From Nakamurella multipartita DSM 44233 (lineage in GTDB: Bacteria > Actinomycetota > Actinomycetes > Mycobacteriales > Nakamurellaceae), in NCBI RefSeq assembly GCF_000024365.1, contig NC_013235.1, forward strand, positions 3,906,001-3,970,000: a DNA stretch of 64,000 nucleotides, read 5' to 3'. A program made the position numbers and the translations under genes. Below are positions 63,879-64,000 of this stretch, piece by piece. The stretch's first letter is position 1, and each line of letters opens with the position of its first letter. The notes under the pieces are model-generated. The model was not told where the DNA came from and did no database searches. It saw nothing but the letters and a program-made list of their open reading frames with translations.

Positions 63879-64000
63879 GTTCGCCGTCGATCGCTGCGCT
63901 CACTGTTGAACCACCCGGAACCGGACGGTGGCGGATTCATGCCCGGATCGAGGACTACCGGTCCTGGGTGCGCGAGTACATCCCGCACGAGGCCGTCCGG
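63875..64000 (+). CDS. Start of a second recombinase-element gene (probable TnpB-like, cut by the window edge)
   Basis: ATG 63875 overlaps the upstream recombinase stop as ATGA. The visible 42 codons read MSSPSIAALTVEPPGTGRWR and then IHARIEDYRSWVREYIPHEA. In other Tn554-like elements the large TnpB recombinase follows TnpA with just this overlap, so that identity is likely. The catalytic region lies outside the window. Confidence 0.5.
   Translation, partial: MSSPSIAALTVEPPGTGRWRIHARIEDYRSWVREYIPHEAVR

Overview
The window is high-GC DNA from an actinobacterium (Actinomycetota). The evidence is a WhiB protein, a GAF-ANTAR regulator, GTG and TTG starts, many ATGA-coupled operons and actinobacterial forms of most families. 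The genus cannot be fixed; a Nakamurella/Geodermatophilus-like soil lineage would fit. There is no rRNA operon, no CRISPR array and no complete tRNA. About half of the window is mobile DNA, much of it nested, and several host genes are split by insertions.

Layout. 0-4.2 kb: an IS30 transposase gene split by an intact IS256-family element, then a second, frameshifted IS256-family copy. 4.3-6.8 kb: a truncated phasin-like gene, a GAF-ANTAR regulator, a stress-protein remnant and a small LuxR-type HTH gene coupled to whiB. 7.0-12.9 kb: a lactate-utilisation locus on the minus strand (LysR regulator, lldP permease, lutA, lutB, lutC). 13.1-16.2 kb: a plasmid-like maintenance module (parA, a ribbon-helix-helix partner, 18-bp tandem repeats and the C-terminal half of a parB-like gene). 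16.2-18.0 kb: a less GC-rich patch with a secreted protein. 18.2-18.8 kb: a serine resolvase, with a 7.4-kb Tn402/Tn5053-type transposon (18926-26367; tniA, tniB, tniQ, tniR and a GntR/ABC-transporter cargo) inserted just upstream of it.

26.7-41.6 kb is a stress locus on the minus strand: MEDS-LuxR regulator, dnaK, grpE, cbpA, cbpM, clpB, thioredoxin, a UBP zinc finger, a cyclic-nucleotide-binding/glutaredoxin-like/thioredoxin-reductase fusion, an FMN reductase and a DUF1931 histone-fold protein. These genes look like one proteostasis and redox unit, but clpB is split. 41.7-47.4 kb holds a decayed HNH nuclease, an ISL3 element, a tRNA-like scrap, an ABM monooxygenase divergent from a GlxA-type regulator, and an IS3-like element. 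47.5-58.3 kb has an IS21 element and a Tn3-family transposase gene broken by an IS3 element. 58.3-64.0 kb has two more tyrosine-recombinase elements, both lying in remnants of a parB-like gene.

The main discovery is a 3944-bp element with three overlapping genes, in the Tn554 style: two tyrosine recombinases and a small coiled-coil protein. It occurs twice with no difference seen between the copies (31127-35070 and 49153-53096). In both cases it sits inside the DNA encoding the Walker A (P-loop) motif of an AAA+ ATPase: GPT|GVGKT of ClpB nucleotide-binding domain 2 and GPP|GTGKT of the IS21 helper IstB. The orientation relative to the target gene is opposite in the two cases. This points to a transposon whose attachment site is P-loop coding DNA.
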